A DNA stretch of 64,000 nucleotides from Streptomyces sp. Ru72 (GTDB lineage Bacteria; Actinomycetota; Actinomycetes; Streptomycetales; Streptomycetaceae): the NCBI RefSeq assembly GCF_002920635.1, contig NZ_PQSR01000017.1:48810-112809 (forward strand), read 5' to 3'. Made by a program: the position numbers and the translations under genes. Numbering within the stretch: position 1 is the stretch's first letter; every line of letters begins with the position of its first letter. Positions 40,623 to 50,108 of the stretch are shown here, piece after piece. The notes under the pieces were generated by a model that did no database searches, was not told where the DNA came from, and saw only the letters and a list, made by a program, of their open reading frames with translations.

Positions 40623-40681
40623 CGACAACGTTGTCGGAATGGTCTGTACATGACTGTACCCCGGGGGGCGACAACGATGTC
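40623..40681. promoter_or_regulatory. Orphan LacI-type operator pair in a gene-poor gap
   Basis: CGACAACGTTGTCG (40623-40636) is a perfect 14-base palindrome, and GACAACGATGTC (40670-40681) is a one-mismatch second copy of its core. The same GACAACGTTGTC core occurs at the GH92 mannosidase promoter. Here, however, the 496-base gap from 40381 to 40876 has no credible gene on either strand downstream of the sites. They may be a promoter left behind after a gene loss, or a looping partner for the GH92 operator 4.1 kb away. Confidence 0.55.
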
Positions 40682-40830
40682 AAGGGTCTCCCAGGCGGGT
40701 TCACCCTCCAGGGGGACATACCGGCGCGCCGGCCGAACGACGGCTTCCCCGAGCGGCGTTCAAGAAGCGACGTTCCGGTAGGCGTGCACGTGTTCACCCA
40801 CGCCTCTGGCCGATCACCGCTGTTCAGCAC

Positions 40831-40859
40831 GAGGGGCGGCCCCGGGTGGTCCGCCCCTC
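40831..40859 (-). terminator. Hairpin terminator after GH92
   Basis: GAGGGGCGG (40831-40839) pairs with CCGCCCCTC (40851-40859) around 11 bases, 18 bases beyond the GH92 stop on its strand. Confidence 0.65.
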
Positions 40860-40876
40860 CTCCGTGCCGGTGTGCG

Positions 40877-43800
40877 TCAGGCCAGCAGCTCCACCTCCGC
40901 CAGGGTCGACTCCGTCGTGAAGGTCAGGCGGTAGTGCGCGTACGTGCCCGGATGCGGGACGGAGAACACCCTCGTCTGCCGGTCCCAGGTGAAGGACTCG
41001 CTCCACCGCTGGTCGAGGGTCGTCCACTGCGTGCCGTCCTCGGAGGCCTCCAGGGTCCAGCCCGTGGGGGCCTTGGTGTGGTCCGCCGGGGACGTCAACG
41101 TGTACTGCACCGCCTTGGTGCCGCCCGTGACCGGCAGGTCCACGCTCGTCACGGCGGCCTCCGTCGCCGAGGTGTCGTCGAAGAGCGGACCGTCACCCCT
41201 GAGCGCGTCCGCCCGCGGCGAGGGCACCTTGTCGTCCCGGGTGATGGACACCGGTGCCGCGTTCCTCCCGGTGCCCCAGTCCGAGGGCCGCGGACCCATG
41301 TCGAACTCCAGCACACCGCCCCGGGAGAGCAGGGAATGCGGCAGCGCCGTCGACGTCCACTCCTTGCCGTCGACTCTCAGGCCCTGTACGTAGACGTTCC
41401 GCGCGCTGTTCCTCGGGGCCTTGACGACCAGGTCCCTGCCGTTCTCCAGGTGCACGGTGGCCTTGGTGAACAGCGGGGACCCGATGGCGTACTCGCCGCT
41501 GCCCATCACCAGCGGGTAGAAGCCCAGAGCCGAGAAGACGTACCAGCCGGACTGCTCGCCGTTGTCCTCGTCGCCGTGGTAGCCCTGCCCGATCTCGCTG
41601 CCGGTGTACAGGCGGGAGAGCACCTCGCGGACCTTCGCCTGCGCCTTCCAGGGCTGGCCCGCCGCGTCGTACATGTAGATCACGTGGTGCGCGGGCTGGT
41701 TGGAGTGCCCGTACATGCCCATCCTCACGTCACGGGCCTCCGTCATCTCGTGGATGACGCTGCCGTAGGAGCCCACGAACTGAGGTGAGGCCGTCTCCGG
41801 CGTCGTGAAGTACTCGTCCAGCTTGTCGGCCAGCTTCGCCCTGCCGCCGTACAGGTTCGCAAGGCCCCGGCTGTCCTGCGGGACCGTGAACGCGAAGCCC
41901 CAGCCGTTGGTCTCCGTGTAGTCGTTGCCCCAGACGCGCGGGTCGTACTTCGACGCATCCAGCCGCCAGTTGCCCTGCGCGTCGCGGCCCTGGAAGAAGC
42001 CCACCCTGGAGTCGAAGAGGCCGACGTAGTCCCGGGCGCGGTTGAGGAAGTAGGCCGACTCGTCCTTGTAGCGCTGTTCGCCGGTCTTCTTGTACAGCGC
42101 CTGGCCCATCCGGGCGATGCCGTAGTCGTTGATGTAACCGTCCATCGCCCACGACAGGCCCTCGCGGGTGGCGGTGCTGGTGTAGCCGAGGAACGGTGAG
42201 GTGGCCATGCCCTTGCGGCCCACGCCGGACGACGGCGGCAGGACCGTCGCGTTCTTCACCGCCGCGTCGTAGGCGGCCTCGGCGTCGAACTTCACCCCCT
42301 TCACATAGGCGTCCGCGAACGCCACGTCCGACGAGGTGCCCGTCATCAGGTCGGCGTAACCGGGGGACGACCAGCGGGAGGTCCAGCCGCCGTCCTTGTA
42401 CTGCTGCACGAAGCCGTCGACCAGCTCCCCCGCCTGAGTGGGGGTCAGGAAGGAGTACGCGGGCCAGGTCGTCCGGTAGGTGTCCCAGAAGCCGTTGTTG
42501 ACGTACACCTTGCCGTCGACGATCTTCGCCCCGGTGTGCGTGGCCGTATCCGGGCCCGTCATCGGGGAGAACGGGGACGCGTACCGGTAGGCCGACCCCA
42601 CCTTCTCGAAGCCCGAGTTGGGGTAGAGGTACAGCCGGTACATCGACGAGTACAGCGTCGTGAGCTGGTCGGTGGTCGCGCCCTCGACCTCGACGGTGCC
42701 GAGCAGCTTGTCCCACGTCCCCTGGGCGCGCGCCCTGACATCGTCGAACGACGTGCCGTCCGGGATCTCCTGGCGCAGATTGTCCTTCGCCTGGTCGATG
42801 CTGATGAGGGAGGTCGCGAGGCGGAGCGTGACCGTGTGGTCGGCGCCCGGCGTGAAGCGCAGATAGCCTTTCACGCCCGAGGCCGCCCCGTCCGTCACCG
42901 GCGCGTCGAACACGCCGTACACGAACAGGCGCGTCGCGCCCGTCGACAGCCCGGACTTCACGTCCGAGAAGCCGGTCACCACGCCGCCCGCCTTGTCGAG
43001 GGTGAGCCCGGCCTGCTCGGTCACATTGTCGAAGATCACGCTCGCGTCGTCGCCGGGATAGGTGAACCGCAGCACCGCCGCGTGGTCCGTCGGCGTCATC
43101 TCCGCCTTCAGGCCGCCCTCGAAGGTCACGCCGTAGTAGTAGGGGCGCGCGATCTCGTTCTCGTGCCGGAACGGCAGCGCCCGCGCGGCACGCCCGGTGT
43201 CCGGAGCACCGGACGCGGCCGACGGCATCACCTGGAACGTCTGCCGGTCACCCATCCACGGGCTCGGCTCATGACTCGCGCTGAACGCCTGGATCGTGGG
43301 CAGGTTGTCGGAGTTGTTGGCCCGGGCGTAGTCGTACAACCAGCTCAGCGAGCCGGCGTTGGTCCCCGGCGTCCAGAAGTTGAAGCCGTGCGGCAACGCG
43401 GTCGCCGGGAAGTCGTTGCCCCGGGAGAAGGAGCCGCTGGAGTTGGTGCCGCGAGTGGTCACCGCGTAGTCGGACAGGTGAGATTCGGGCTTGTCCGGCG
43501 GTGCGGGCTTCAGCGCCAGGTCGTCCAGCCAACCCCGGAACCGAGCCGGCCCCTTCGGCGAGTCGTACGCCACCAGGATCCGGTCCACGGTCTTGCCGGC
43601 CGCCACCGACCCGATCCGGGAGACCACGTTGTTCCACTGGTTGACGTACAGCACCTTGGCCGTGCCCTGTCCCGTGGGGCTCAGCGGGAAGCCGTGCTGG
43701 TCGAGCGCGCCGAGGTCACTGAGATGGGTGCCGTCGGTGAAGGCCAGGTCGACCGAGACGTTCGTGGCGTCGTAGTCCCGGTCGCCGTCCGCCATCGCCG

Positions 43801-44680
43801 GGAAGAGGCGGTACGACAACTGCGTGTCCCGCTCGACGCGTACGTTCACGTCGAAGACCTTGTTGTACGAGTACGCCCGCCCGCCGGCGGTGTGCGTCCC
43901 CGCGTAGCGCAGCGCCCTCCTGCCCGTGAAGCCCACGCCGGCCTTGGCGGTGGGGGAGCCGAGCGGACCGCGGTCCACGAGCGTGCGCATGTCCTTCGGC
44001 GTGGGATCGGTGCTGCTGCCGGTGGAGAACTGCACATCGGCGAGTTGCAGTATGCCGCCGCTGTGGTTCCCGGTGATGTCCAGCCGGAAGTGCGCGTACT
44101 CGGCCGGCTCGGCGAGATCGTACGACTTGGTCTGGAAGCGCTGGTCGAAGGATTCTCCGGTGCGGGTGTCCAGTGTCCTCCAGTCCTTGCCGTCGGTGGA
44201 CCCCTGAAGCGTCCAGTCGGCCGGGTCCCGCTCGGCGTGGTCGTTGGCCGAGGTCAGCGCGTACGTCACCACCTTCGCCGGCTCGTCCAGGTCGAACTCC
44301 ACCCAGCCCGTCGGCGCGAACGTCAGCCACTTGGTGCCCGGCTCGCCGTCGATCAGGTTGTCCGCGACCTCACCGGCGTCCGTGTTCTCGGCGCCGGCCC
44401 GGACATCGGTCACCTCATCGGTCACATTGCCCGGAATGCCCGCGGTGTAGCCTCCGTCCACACCGGACGCCCGCTTGGTGCCGTCCGCCGTCCTGTCCAC
44501 GGTGCTCAGCCACGTCGGCGCCGGATCACCCGGCTCGAAGGAGGAGGCGAACTCGCGGTTGGCGGCCGCCGCTTCACCGGGCAGGGCCACCGCCGCGCCC
44601 TGGGCCGCCACCAGCAACGCGAAGGCGGCCGTTGCCACGACCGCCGTAGGAGCCCATCTGTGCCGAGATCTGTGCTGCAT
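40877..44680 (-). CDS. Secreted GH92 alpha-mannosidase with two discoidin-like CBMs
   Basis: A 1267-residue extracellular enzyme that trims mannose from glycans, Ca2+-dependent in this family. Residues 1-40 are a signal peptide ending in the AAA region. An N-terminal F5/8-type C (CBM32-like) domain lies at about 80-210 (WTLQGSTDGKDWRTLDTRTG, AHFRLDITGNHSGGILQLADV), and a second, shorter one closes the protein (WTLEASEDGTQWTTL). The catalytic GH92 core is about 440-1110, with the diagnostic GDEDNGEQSGWYVFSALGFYPL holding the acid/base region. ATG 44680 follows GGGAGGGTG. It is controlled by a LacI-type operator and sits next to an N-acetylglucosamine/chitobiose importer, consistent with glycan scavenging. 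Confidence 0.9.
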   Translation of the reverse strand: MQHRSRHRWAPTAVVATAAFALLVAAQGAAVALPGEAAAANREFASSFEPGDPAPTWLSTVDRTADGTKRASGVDGGYTAGIPGNVTDEVTDVRAGAENTDAGEVADNLIDGEPGTKWLTFAPTGWVEFDLDEPAKVVTYALTSANDHAERDPADWTLQGSTDGKDWRTLDTRTGESFDQRFQTKSYDLAEPAEYAHFRLDITGNHSGGILQLADVQFSTGSSTDPTPKDMRTLVDRGPLGSPTAKAGVGFTGRRALRYAGTHTAGGRAYSYNKVFDVNVRVERDTQLSYRLFPAMADGDRDYDATNVSVDLAFTDGTHLSDLGALDQHGFPLSPTGQGTAKVLYVNQWNNVVSRIGSVAAGKTVDRILVAYDSPKGPARFRGWLDDLALKPAPPDKPESHLSDYAVTTRGTNSSGSFSRGNDFPATALPHGFNFWTPGTNAGSLSWLYDYARANNSDNLPTIQAFSASHEPSPWMGDRQTFQVMPSAASGAPDTGRAARALPFRHENEIARPYYYGVTFEGGLKAEMTPTDHAAVLRFTYPGDDASVIFDNVTEQAGLTLDKAGGVVTGFSDVKSGLSTGATRLFVYGVFDAPVTDGAASGVKGYLRFTPGADHTVTLRLATSLISIDQAKDNLRQEIPDGTSFDDVRARAQGTWDKLLGTVEVEGATTDQLTTLYSSMYRLYLYPNSGFEKVGSAYRYASPFSPMTGPDTATHTGAKIVDGKVYVNNGFWDTYRTTWPAYSFLTPTQAGELVDGFVQQYKDGGWTSRWSSPGYADLMTGTSSDVAFADAYVKGVKFDAEAAYDAAVKNATVLPPSSGVGRKGMATSPFLGYTSTATREGLSWAMDGYINDYGIARMGQALYKKTGEQRYKDESAYFLNRARDYVGLFDSRVGFFQGRDAQGNWRLDASKYDPRVWGNDYTETNGWGFAFTVPQDSRGLANLYGGRAKLADKLDEYFTTPETASPQFVGSYGSVIHEMTEARDVRMGMYGHSNQPAHHVIYMYDAAGQPWKAQAKVREVLSRLYTGSEIGQGYHGDEDNGEQSGWYVFSALGFYPLVMGSGEYAIGSPLFTKATVHLENGRDLVVKAPRNSARNVYVQGLRVDGKEWTSTALPHSLLSRGGVLEFDMGPRPSDWGTGRNAAPVSITRDDKVPSPRADALRGDGPLFDDTSATEAAVTSVDLPVTGGTKAVQYTLTSPADHTKAPTGWTLEASEDGTQWTTLDQRWSESFTWDRQTRVFSVPHPGTYAHYRLTFTTESTLAEVELLA

Positions 44681-44713
44681 GCGCGAGCACCCTCCCTGCG
44701 CCTGTTGAGAATG

Positions 44714-44725
44714 GACAACGTTGTC
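44714..44725. promoter_or_regulatory. LacI-type operator at the GH92 promoter
   Basis: GACAACGTTGTC is a perfect palindrome 34 bases upstream of the GH92 start, identical to the core at 40624-40635. LacI-family regulators favour such CpG-centred or ACGT-centred 12-14-mers. The cognate regulator is not obvious nearby; Rok7B7 is a ROK, not LacI, protein. Confidence 0.6.
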
Positions 44726-44913
44726 ACTTCGTCTGCGCAAGGACCAGTAGGTGGTCAAGTGGTCAGTAGTGTCAAGGGCGTTGGTTGTGGCATTCGGGCT
44801 CAATGCAATGGGTATCGCGTTCGAGAGCCGTGCGAGCGCCCGTATTTCCACGAGGTCTCAACTCGGAAACGCGCCGGGCCAACCTTGCTTGCGATATTGC
44901 TCGGGCGACGGAG

Positions 44914-44929
44914 AGTGGACTATACCTGT
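44914..44929. promoter_or_regulatory. DasR-like dre site upstream of ngcE
   Basis: AGTGGACTATACCTGT matches 12 of 16 positions of the recalled dre consensus AGTGGTCTAGACCACT. It lies 210 bases before the ngcE start, in the 458-base gap between GH92 and ngcE, whose remaining sequence holds the GH92 operator and presumed promoters and nothing else I recognise. DasR is the N-acetylglucosamine-responsive GntR regulator. Confidence 0.5.
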
Positions 44930-45138
44930 CGGCGTCCGGGCAGCCGTCACCTTGCCGTACGACGGCTGTGGACAGGCACGCCCGAGGGGAAGCGGGAGGC
45001 GGCGGACCGTCCCGAGAACGAACCACCGCCGCACCGTCCCCCCGAATCGCTCATGCACGACCCCAGCTTCACCATCACCGCGGTGCCGGGGAGGAGCCGG
45101 TGCACCGCCTGAGTCCTGGAGAAGGCGAGGACTTGAGC

Positions 45139-46593
45139 ATGGGATCCACTTCCGGCGAGCACACCACCACACCCGAAGGCGTCGGGCGCCGCAGTCTGAT
45201 CAAGCGTTCCGTCGCGCTGGGCCTGGTCTCCGTCCCCACGATGAGCTTTCTGTCCGCCTGCGCCAGCAGCGGGGGCGGCGGCCAGGAGAAGGCCAAGGCG
45301 GGCAAGAAGACCAAGCAGAACCCGCTCGGCGTCAACGACACGGCACAGATGGAGTTCGTGCTCTTCGACGGCGGCTTCGGCAAGGAGTACGCCCAGGACG
45401 CGGTCAAGATCTACCAGAAGGACTTCCCGAAGGCGAAGGTGAAGTTCTCCGCCACCCAGAAGATCCAGTCCACCCTGCAGCCACGCTTCAACCAGGGCAA
45501 TCCGCCGGACCTCATCGACAACTCCGGCGCCGAGCAGATGGACATGGGCGTCCTCGTCAGCCGCAACCAGCTCGCCGACCTGACCCCGCTGCTGGACGCC
45601 CCCTCCTACGACGACCCGTCGAAGAAGGTCCGCGACACCCTGCGCCCCGGCATCGTCGAGATGGGCCAGTTCGACGGCAAACCCGTGTGGATCATGTACT
45701 ACGCCTACACGGTCTACGGCGTCTGGTACTCGCAGAAGCTCCTCGACTCGCTCGACGAGAAGTACCCCGAGACCTGGGACGAGATGCTCAAGGTCTGCGA
45801 GAAGGCCAAGAAGAAGGGCATCGCGGGCTGGACCTACGCCGGCAAGTACCCGTACTACATCCCCTTCTCCCTGTACCCGATGATCGGCAAGGTCGGCGGC
45901 CGCGAGGTCCTCGACGCCATCGACAACCTGGAGCCGAACGCCTGGAAGCACCCGGCCGTCAAGGCATGCTTCGAGGCGTACTACGAGCTCTACAAGAAGG
46001 GCTACATCCTCAAGGGCACGCCGGGCCTCGACCACATCCAGTCGCAGACCGCCTGGGCCCAGGGCAAGGCGCTGTTCATCCCGAACGGCTCCTGGGTGGA
46101 GAACGAGTCGGCCAACGTCATCCCCGCCGACTTCGACCTCGCCGTCTCCGCCCCCTCCGGTATCGACTCCTCCGACAAGCTGCCCTTCGGCACCATCTGG
46201 GCCTCCGGCGGTGAGCCCTTCATCGTCCCCGCCAAGGCGCAGAACCCCGAGGGCGGCATGGAGCAACTGCGCATCATGCTCAGCGAGGCGTCCTCGAAGA
46301 ACTTCACCACCAAGGTCAAGTCGCTGACCGCGTTCAACGGCGGTACCACGGGCATCAGCCTCACCCCGGGCCTGAAGTCGGGTGTGGCCGCGCTGGAGAA
46401 GGCAGGCAGCAACGTCCTGAACCCGCGGCTGCAGGACTGGTACGTGCAGTTGCAGAAGGAGAAGATCGGCGTCTCCGGTCTCGGCGAGATGATGGCGGGC
46501 CGTATCACCCCGGCCGAGGCCATCAAGCGGATCCAGGGTTTCGCCGACGAGACCGCCAAGGACACGTCGATCAAGCACTACAAGCACCAGTGA
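45139..46593 (+). CDS. ngcE: N-acetylglucosamine/diacetylchitobiose-binding lipoprotein NgcE
   Basis: A 484-residue sugar-binding lipoprotein feeding the NgcFG permease. Residues 17-40 carry a twin-arginine-like signal (GRRSLIKRSVALG) ending in the lipobox LSAC, so export may be by Tat. The mature protein is an extended two-lobed CUT1-type binder, with FNQGNPPDLIDNSGAEQMDMG and IMYYAYTVYGVWYSQKLLDSL as recognisable parts. In S. coelicolor this protein binds chitobiose with lower affinity than DasA, as I recall. ATG 45139 follows GGCGAGG; TTG 45133 is an alternative two codons earlier. Confidence 0.88.
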   Translation: MGSTSGEHTTTPEGVGRRSLIKRSVALGLVSVPTMSFLSACASSGGGGQEKAKAGKKTKQNPLGVNDTAQMEFVLFDGGFGKEYAQDAVKIYQKDFPKAKVKFSATQKIQSTLQPRFNQGNPPDLIDNSGAEQMDMGVLVSRNQLADLTPLLDAPSYDDPSKKVRDTLRPGIVEMGQFDGKPVWIMYYAYTVYGVWYSQKLLDSLDEKYPETWDEMLKVCEKAKKKGIAGWTYAGKYPYYIPFSLYPMIGKVGGREVLDAIDNLEPNAWKHPAVKACFEAYYELYKKGYILKGTPGLDHIQSQTAWAQGKALFIPNGSWVENESANVIPADFDLAVSAPSGIDSSDKLPFGTIWASGGEPFIVPAKAQNPEGGMEQLRIMLSEASSKNFTTKVKSLTAFNGGTTGISLTPGLKSGVAALEKAGSNVLNPRLQDWYVQLQKEKIGVSGLGEMMAGRITPAEAIKRIQGFADETAKDTSIKHYKHQ

Positions 46594-46696
46594 GGGTCCG
46601 TCAGGGGCACGTCTGCCAGAGGCGGGCCTGTCAGCGGCAGGTCCGTCGGCGGCAGCGGAGACGGCCGCCCGCACGGCCGGATCGGGGTCGGTAGCC

Positions 46697-47623
46697 ATGC
46701 ATCACGGCAAGTACCGGTTCATCGTGGGGTTCCTGACGGTTCCCCTCGGCCTGTACGCGCTCTTCGTCGTCTGGCCGTTCATCCAGTCCATCTACTACTC
46801 GTTCACGGACTGGTCCGGCCTGAGCCCCGAGTTCAAGATGGTGGGCTACGACAACTACACGCGGCTGGTCCACGACGACATCTTCTGGAAGTCGCTGTGG
46901 CACAGCCTGCTGTTCGCGCTGGTGCTGCCGCCGGTGACGATCGGTCTCGCGCTGTTCCTGGCCTTCATGATCAATGTGGGCGGGCGGCGGCGGAAGGGCG
47001 GGCCGGTGATCTCCGGGGTCCGCGGCTCGTCCTTCTACAAGATCGTCTACTTCTTCCCGCAGGTGCTCTCCATCGCGATCGTCGCCCTGCTGTTCGCTTT
47101 CGCGTACAACCCGGACAGCGGCGCCATCAACTCGCTGCTGCGCGGCATCGGGCTCGGGAGCGTCCAGCCGCTCTGGCTGGGCGATCCGGGCCTCGCCCTT
47201 TGGTGTGTGATGGCGGTCCTCGTCTGGTCCACGGTCGGTTTCTTCGTGGTCCTGTTCTCCGCGGGCATGGCCTCCATCCCGGCGGACCTGTACGAGGCTG
47301 CGCTCCTGGACGGGGCGAAGCGCACCACCACCTTCTTCAGGATCACCCTGCCGCTGTTGTGGGACACCGTGCAGTCCGGCTGGGTGTACATGGGCATCCT
47401 CGCGCTCGGCGCCGAGTCGTTCGCAGTCGTGCAGATCATGACGACCGGGCCGGGCGGGCCGGACTACTCGACCACCGTCCTGGTGCTGTACGTCTACCAG
47501 AAGGCCTTCCGCGACGGTCAGGCCGCCTACGCAACCACGATCGGTGTCGCCCTGCTCGTCGTCACGCTGCTGTTCGCGGCGGTCGTGATGCGGCTGGGCC
47601 GGCGCGAGCGGCTGGAGTACTGA
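46697..47623 (+). CDS. ngcF: Sugar ABC permease NgcF
   Basis: A 308-residue inner-membrane permease with six helices, the first at FIVGFLTVPLGLYALFVVWPF. The EAA-loop, EAALLDGAKRTTTFFRITLPLLWDT, lies near residue 200. ATG 46697 is the first codon with membrane-protein sequence after it; the 103-base gap after ngcE contains imperfect GTC-rich repeats but no other gene. No ATPase gene is in the operon, so the shared ATPase MsiK, encoded elsewhere, is expected to energise it. Confidence 0.88.
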   Translation: MHHGKYRFIVGFLTVPLGLYALFVVWPFIQSIYYSFTDWSGLSPEFKMVGYDNYTRLVHDDIFWKSLWHSLLFALVLPPVTIGLALFLAFMINVGGRRRKGGPVISGVRGSSFYKIVYFFPQVLSIAIVALLFAFAYNPDSGAINSLLRGIGLGSVQPLWLGDPGLALWCVMAVLVWSTVGFFVVLFSAGMASIPADLYEAALLDGAKRTTTFFRITLPLLWDTVQSGWVYMGILALGAESFAVVQIMTTGPGGPDYSTTVLVLYVYQKAFRDGQAAYATTIGVALLVVTLLFAAVVMRLGRRERLEY

Positions 47624-47625
47624 TC

Positions 47626-48549
47626 ATGGAGACCACCGAGACCCCCGCCCCGATCCCGGCCGAGCCGCACGTCCCCGCCGGAAAGGCGGACGCCCCGGTC
47701 GGCGGGCCGCCCCGGGGGAAGCGGGAGGGCGCCGTCCTCAACGTCTTCTCGCACGGCATGCTGATCCTGTGGGCGTTCATGGTCGTCATGCCGCTGCTGT
47801 GGGCGGTGGCGACCTCCTTCAAGGACGACCGCTCGATCTTCGACTCGCCCTGGTCGCTGCCGGACAAGCTGCACTTCGAGAACTGGGCGCGGGCCTGGAC
47901 CGACGCCAACATGAGCGACTACTTCCTCAACACCGTCCTGGTGGTGGGCGGTTCGCTCATCGGCACCCTGGTGCTCGGCTCGATGGCGGCGTACGTCCTC
48001 GCCCGCTTCGACTTCCCGGGCAACCGGTTCATCTACTACCTGTTCATCGGCGGCATGAGCTTTCCGATCATGCTGGCGCTGGTCCCGCTGTTCTACGTCG
48101 TGAACAACATGGGGCTGCTGAACACGATCCACGGGCTGATCCTCGTCTACATCGCCTACTCGCTGCCCTTCACGGTGTTCTTCCTCACCGCGTTCTTCCG
48201 CTCGCTGCCCACCTCGGTGGCCGAGGCCGCGTTCGTGGACGGGGCCTCGCACTCCCGTACGTTCTTCCAGATCATGCTGCCGATGGCCAAGCCGGGCCTG
48301 ATCAGCGTGGGGATCTTCAACTTCCTGGGCCAGTGGAACCAGTACATGCTCCCGACGGTCCTGAACACCGACCCCGACAAGCGCGTCCTCACCCAGGGCC
48401 TGGTCCAGCTGGCGGCCAGCCAGGGGTACAAGGGCGACTGGTCCGGACTCTTCGCCGGCCTGGTGATGGCCATGCTGCCGGTCCTCGCGGCCTACATCGT
48501 CTTCCAGAGACAGGTGGTGCAGGGGCTGACGGCCGGTGCGCTGAAGTAG
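47626..48549 (+). CDS. ngcG: Sugar ABC permease NgcG
   Basis: A 307-residue partner permease beginning two bases after the ngcF stop. Residues 1-35 are a cytoplasmic Pro/Ala-rich tail; six helices follow. Its EAA-loop, EAAFVDGASHSRTFFQIMLPMAKPG, lies near residue 200. With NgcF it forms the channel for N-acetylglucosamine or chitobiose. Confidence 0.88.
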   Translation: METTETPAPIPAEPHVPAGKADAPVGGPPRGKREGAVLNVFSHGMLILWAFMVVMPLLWAVATSFKDDRSIFDSPWSLPDKLHFENWARAWTDANMSDYFLNTVLVVGGSLIGTLVLGSMAAYVLARFDFPGNRFIYYLFIGGMSFPIMLALVPLFYVVNNMGLLNTIHGLILVYIAYSLPFTVFFLTAFFRSLPTSVAEAAFVDGASHSRTFFQIMLPMAKPGLISVGIFNFLGQWNQYMLPTVLNTDPDKRVLTQGLVQLAASQGYKGDWSGLFAGLVMAMLPVLAAYIVFQRQVVQGLTAGALK

Positions 48550-48786
48550 CGATCGACTTCTTCCGCCGAGACCGATCGGCGTCCTTTTCGTGAACCGGGG
48601 GAGGCGCCGGTGTGTCCGGACGTCTGCTTTCTGATCTTTCACGATTTCCGTCAAGGACTTGACTGCGGTAACCCGTTCAGCGGAGCTTGGAGTTCACAAC
48701 TTGTACGTGACCCGGATTCCGCTGCTGGCTCCGGGTCACAGGGGCGGGCCGAGGCCGCCGCGCTGAGGGCAGGAGTGGATGAGTCG

Positions 48787-49986
48787 ATGGAGACTCCGGG
48801 ATCGCAGTCGTCGCTGCATCGGGCAAATCTGGAACGCGTCGTCCGGGCGGTGCGCCTCGCCGGGTCGTTGACCCAGGCCGAGATCGCGAGGACGACCGGC
48901 CTGTCCGCGGCGACCGTGTCCAATATCGTTCGGGAGCTGAAAGACGGCGGAACCGTCGAGGTCACGCCGACATCGGCGGGTGGCCGCAGGGCCCGCAGCG
49001 TCTCCCTCAGCGGTGACGCCGGCATCGTCATCGGCGTCGATTTCGGGCACACCCATTTGCGCGTCGCGATCGGGAACCTCGCCCATCAGGTGCTCGCCGA
49101 GGAGTCCGAGCCCCTGGATGTGGACGCCTCCGCCGCACAGGGCTTCGACCGGGCGGAAGAGCTGGTCAGCAGGCTGATCGACGCCACCGGAGTGAGCCGG
49201 TCCAAGATCGCGGGGGTGGGCGTCGGCGTGCCCGCCCCCATCGACGTCGAGTCGGGCACACTCGGCTCCACGGCCATCCTGCCGGGCTGGACCGGCACCA
49301 AACCCGCCGAGGAGCTGCGGGGCCGGCTCGGCGTGCCCGTGCACGTGGACAACGACGCCAACCTCGGCGCCCTCGGCGAGCTGGTCTGGGGCAGCGGCCG
49401 GGGGGTCAAGGACCTGGCGTACATCAAGGTGGCGAGCGGTGTCGGCGCCGGACTGGTGATCGACGGCAAGATCTACCGCGGGCCTGGCGGCACAGCGGGA
49501 GAAATCGGCCATATCACTCTCGATGAATCCGGTCCCGTCTGCCGCTGCGGCAACCGGGGCTGTCTGGAGACCTTCGCGTCGGCACGGTACGTGCTCCCGC
49601 TGCTCCAGCCCAGCCACGGCCCGGACCTCACCATGGAGGGCGTGGTGAGGCTGGCGCGGGACGGCGACCCGGGCTGCCGCCGGGTGATCGCCGATGTCGG
49701 CCGCCACATCGGCAGCGGAGTGGCCAACCTGTGCAATCTGCTGAATCCCAGCCGCGTGGTCCTCGGGGGCGATCTCGCCGAGGCCGGAGAGCTGGTGCTC
49801 GGACCCATCAGGGAGTCCGTCGGCCGCTACGCCATCCCCAGTGCGGCACGTCATCTGTCGGTGCTGCCGGGAGCCCTCGGAGGCCGGGCGGAGGTGCTCG
49901 GGGCACTCGCTCTCGCGCTGAGCGAGATGGGCGATTCGACCCTGTTGGACGGCGCGACGACGGCGGCCGCGCCCGCCTTCATTTAG
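48787..49986 (+). CDS. rok7B7: ROK-family regulator Rok7B7
   Basis: A 399-residue ROK protein with an N-terminal winged helix (TQAEIARTTGLSAATVSNIVRELKDGG, residues about 29-55) and a sugar-kinase-like C-terminal part: GIVIGVDFGHTHLRVAIGNL, VHVDNDANLGALGE, and the zinc motif in CRCGNRGCLETFAS. The kinase-like DxGxT phosphate loop is altered to DFGHTH, as expected of a regulator. It sits between ngcEFG and xylFGH, and in S. coelicolor this protein is reported to affect xylose transport, carbon repression and antibiotic production. ATG 48787 is used; GTG 48775 is a possible earlier start after GCAGGAG. Confidence 0.88.
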   Translation: METPGSQSSLHRANLERVVRAVRLAGSLTQAEIARTTGLSAATVSNIVRELKDGGTVEVTPTSAGGRRARSVSLSGDAGIVIGVDFGHTHLRVAIGNLAHQVLAEESEPLDVDASAAQGFDRAEELVSRLIDATGVSRSKIAGVGVGVPAPIDVESGTLGSTAILPGWTGTKPAEELRGRLGVPVHVDNDANLGALGELVWGSGRGVKDLAYIKVASGVGAGLVIDGKIYRGPGGTAGEIGHITLDESGPVCRCGNRGCLETFASARYVLPLLQPSHGPDLTMEGVVRLARDGDPGCRRVIADVGRHIGSGVANLCNLLNPSRVVLGGDLAEAGELVLGPIRESVGRYAIPSAARHLSVLPGALGGRAEVLGALALALSEMGDSTLLDGATTAAAPAFI

Positions 49987-50015
49987 AAAACGCATGACGC
50001 CGTTGCCATCTCGTT

Positions 50016-50027
50016 AAGTATTTACTT
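50016..50027. promoter_or_regulatory. AT-rich inverted repeat upstream of xylF
   Basis: AAGTATTTACTT (arms AAGTA/TACTT) stands out in an otherwise GC-rich gap of 122 bases between rok7B7 and xylF. ROK/XylR operators are usually AT-rich dyads, so this is a candidate Rok7B7 site. A TTGACG at 50029-50034 could be a -35 element. Confidence 0.4.
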
Positions 50028-50108
50028 CTTGACGTCGCACGTGTGGACGAGTTGACTTCCAGCCACCTCGGCCGCAGCGTTGCGGCCCTGTCAGGGAGGC
50101 ACCCCCAA

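Noticed and set aside
40519..40830. A 103-codon minus-strand frame in the gap after the small membrane protein.
   Set aside because: No ribosome-binding site, Arg/Pro-rich composition, and it runs through the two LacI-type operators.
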